NCBI GenBank assembly: GCA_963786625.1
Contig: CAWAZS010000010.1
Span: 291,173 to 355,172 of the forward strand
Length of the DNA stretch: 64,000 nucleotides
Source of the DNA: CAIWHR01 sp963786625
GTDB taxonomy: Bacteria; Pseudomonadota; Gammaproteobacteria; Burkholderiales; Casimicrobiaceae
Direction: 5' to 3'
A model generated the notes under the pieces. That model was not told the DNA's origin. It made no database searches and saw only the letters and a list, made by a program, of their open reading frames with translations. The position numbers and the translations under genes are program-made. This document shows, piece after piece, positions 63,691 to 64,000 of this stretch (positions within the stretch are counted from its first letter, which is position 1; each line of letters starts with the position of its first letter).

Positions 63691-63999
63691 TTAACCCGTC
63701 TGCCAGGGCGCGCCGCGCACGGACGTCCGCTGCGCCTCCAGAGCCCAGTGCTTCTTCACGCAGTGCCAGACGTCGGCCGTCCACATCACGCCGTAGCCCA
63801 CGGTTTCCGGCGGCGGGTCCGGGAGCGCCGCGTCCGGAACGTAGGCATCGATCCATTCGCGCGTCGCCGCATCCTCCGCGAGCGCCTGCGCGACCGGCGT
63901 CGTCACGTGGTGATAGCTGGCGGGCAGGATCACGTTGCGCACCCTGGCGGTGCCGTTGTGCCGGTAATCGGTCGTCCCGCTGAACCCCGACAGGCTCAA
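63691..63999 (-). CDS. Partial hypothetical protein at window edge
   Basis: A 102-codon minus-strand frame open to the right edge; the codon at 63999 is TTG and the true start probably lies beyond the window. It reads GFSGTTDYRHNGTARVRNVILPASYHHVTTPVAQALAEDAATREWIDAYVPDAALPDPPPE... and ends GAPWQTG. I do not recognise it. It is upstream of, and on the same strand as, the fatty-acid block, with a 68-bp gap, so it may share the operon. Confidence 0.5.
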   Translation of the reverse strand: MSLSGFSGTTDYRHNGTARVRNVILPASYHHVTTPVAQALAEDAATREWIDAYVPDAALPDPPPETVGYGVMWTADVWHCVKKHWALEAQRTSVRGAPWQTG

Positions 64000-64000
64000 G

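Overview
The window reads as about 64 kb of a GC-rich betaproteobacterial chromosome (Burkholderiales/Rhodocyclales-like), probably from an uncultured lineage. The assignment rests on a DUF3460 gene, an SAH riboswitch in front of ahcY, the accB-accC-prmA-zinc-ribbon block, a sigma-54/NtrC-type glnA promoter with linked ntrB-ntrC, and the AmgK-MurU cell-wall recycling pair. No rRNA, tRNA, CRISPR array or transposase was seen.

Region 1 (1-14,551) is part of a chromosomal integron: 24 cassette units, nearly all on the + strand, separated by 22 recognisable attC sites of 57-129 bp plus two attC remnants. The integrase and attI are not present; cassette polarity puts them to the left of base 1. 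No antibiotic-resistance gene is recognisable. Cargo is a RelBE/ParE-like toxin-antitoxin pair with its own promoter, small metabolic or detoxifying enzymes (alpha/beta hydrolase, isochorismatase-like hydrolase, RibD-like reductase, GNAT, VOC and GFA proteins), SRPBCC and NTF2-like folds, small membrane proteins (DUF2269, DUF2938), a secreted diheme cytochrome c, two orphan ABC-type substrate-binding proteins and several unknowns. Nine cassettes take their stop codon from the attC R'' core itself.

Region 2 (15.0-32.9 kb) is conserved core: tsaC/sua5, metK, an Old Yellow Enzyme, a 42-residue basic protein, a metallopeptidase, then an SAH riboswitch, ahcY, a panE-like gene, a 4-TM protein and metF (the SAM/methyl cycle). 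It continues with a lipoprotein, ilvD, lgt, fxsA, cutA, a stand-alone DsbD N-terminal domain, tlpA, accB, accC, prmA and a DUF3426 zinc-ribbon membrane protein.

Region 3 (33-54.3 kb) holds glnA with NtrC-like sites and a -24/-12 promoter, a small exported protein, ntrB-ntrC, then (minus strand) prlC, a DUF4124-glutaredoxin fusion and xth, the murU-amgK pair divergent from lptD-surA, a GNAT, DUF3460, and a tightly overlapping minus-strand operon (ferredoxin, hydrolase, NodI-like ATPase, NodJ-like permease, RlmL-like methyltransferase) divergent from msbA.

Region 4 (54.3-64 kb) starts with gene wreckage (BTAD regulator, M1 aminopeptidase and methyltransferase fragments). It then carries a minus-strand block that encodes a complete auxiliary type II fatty-acid synthase: FabL-like enoyl reductase, FabG, ACP, double-hotdog dehydratase, ketosynthase, a second ketosynthase lacking the catalytic cysteine, an AcpS-type phosphopantetheinyl transferase and an LpxL-type acyltransferase. 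This is the most interesting candidate system outside the integron.

Single-base frameshifts, mostly +1 insertions, interrupt many genes that should be intact (ahcY, lgt, msbA) and become dense after about 49.5 kb. I read most of them as consensus errors, so broken genes are annotated as single loci with the break noted.
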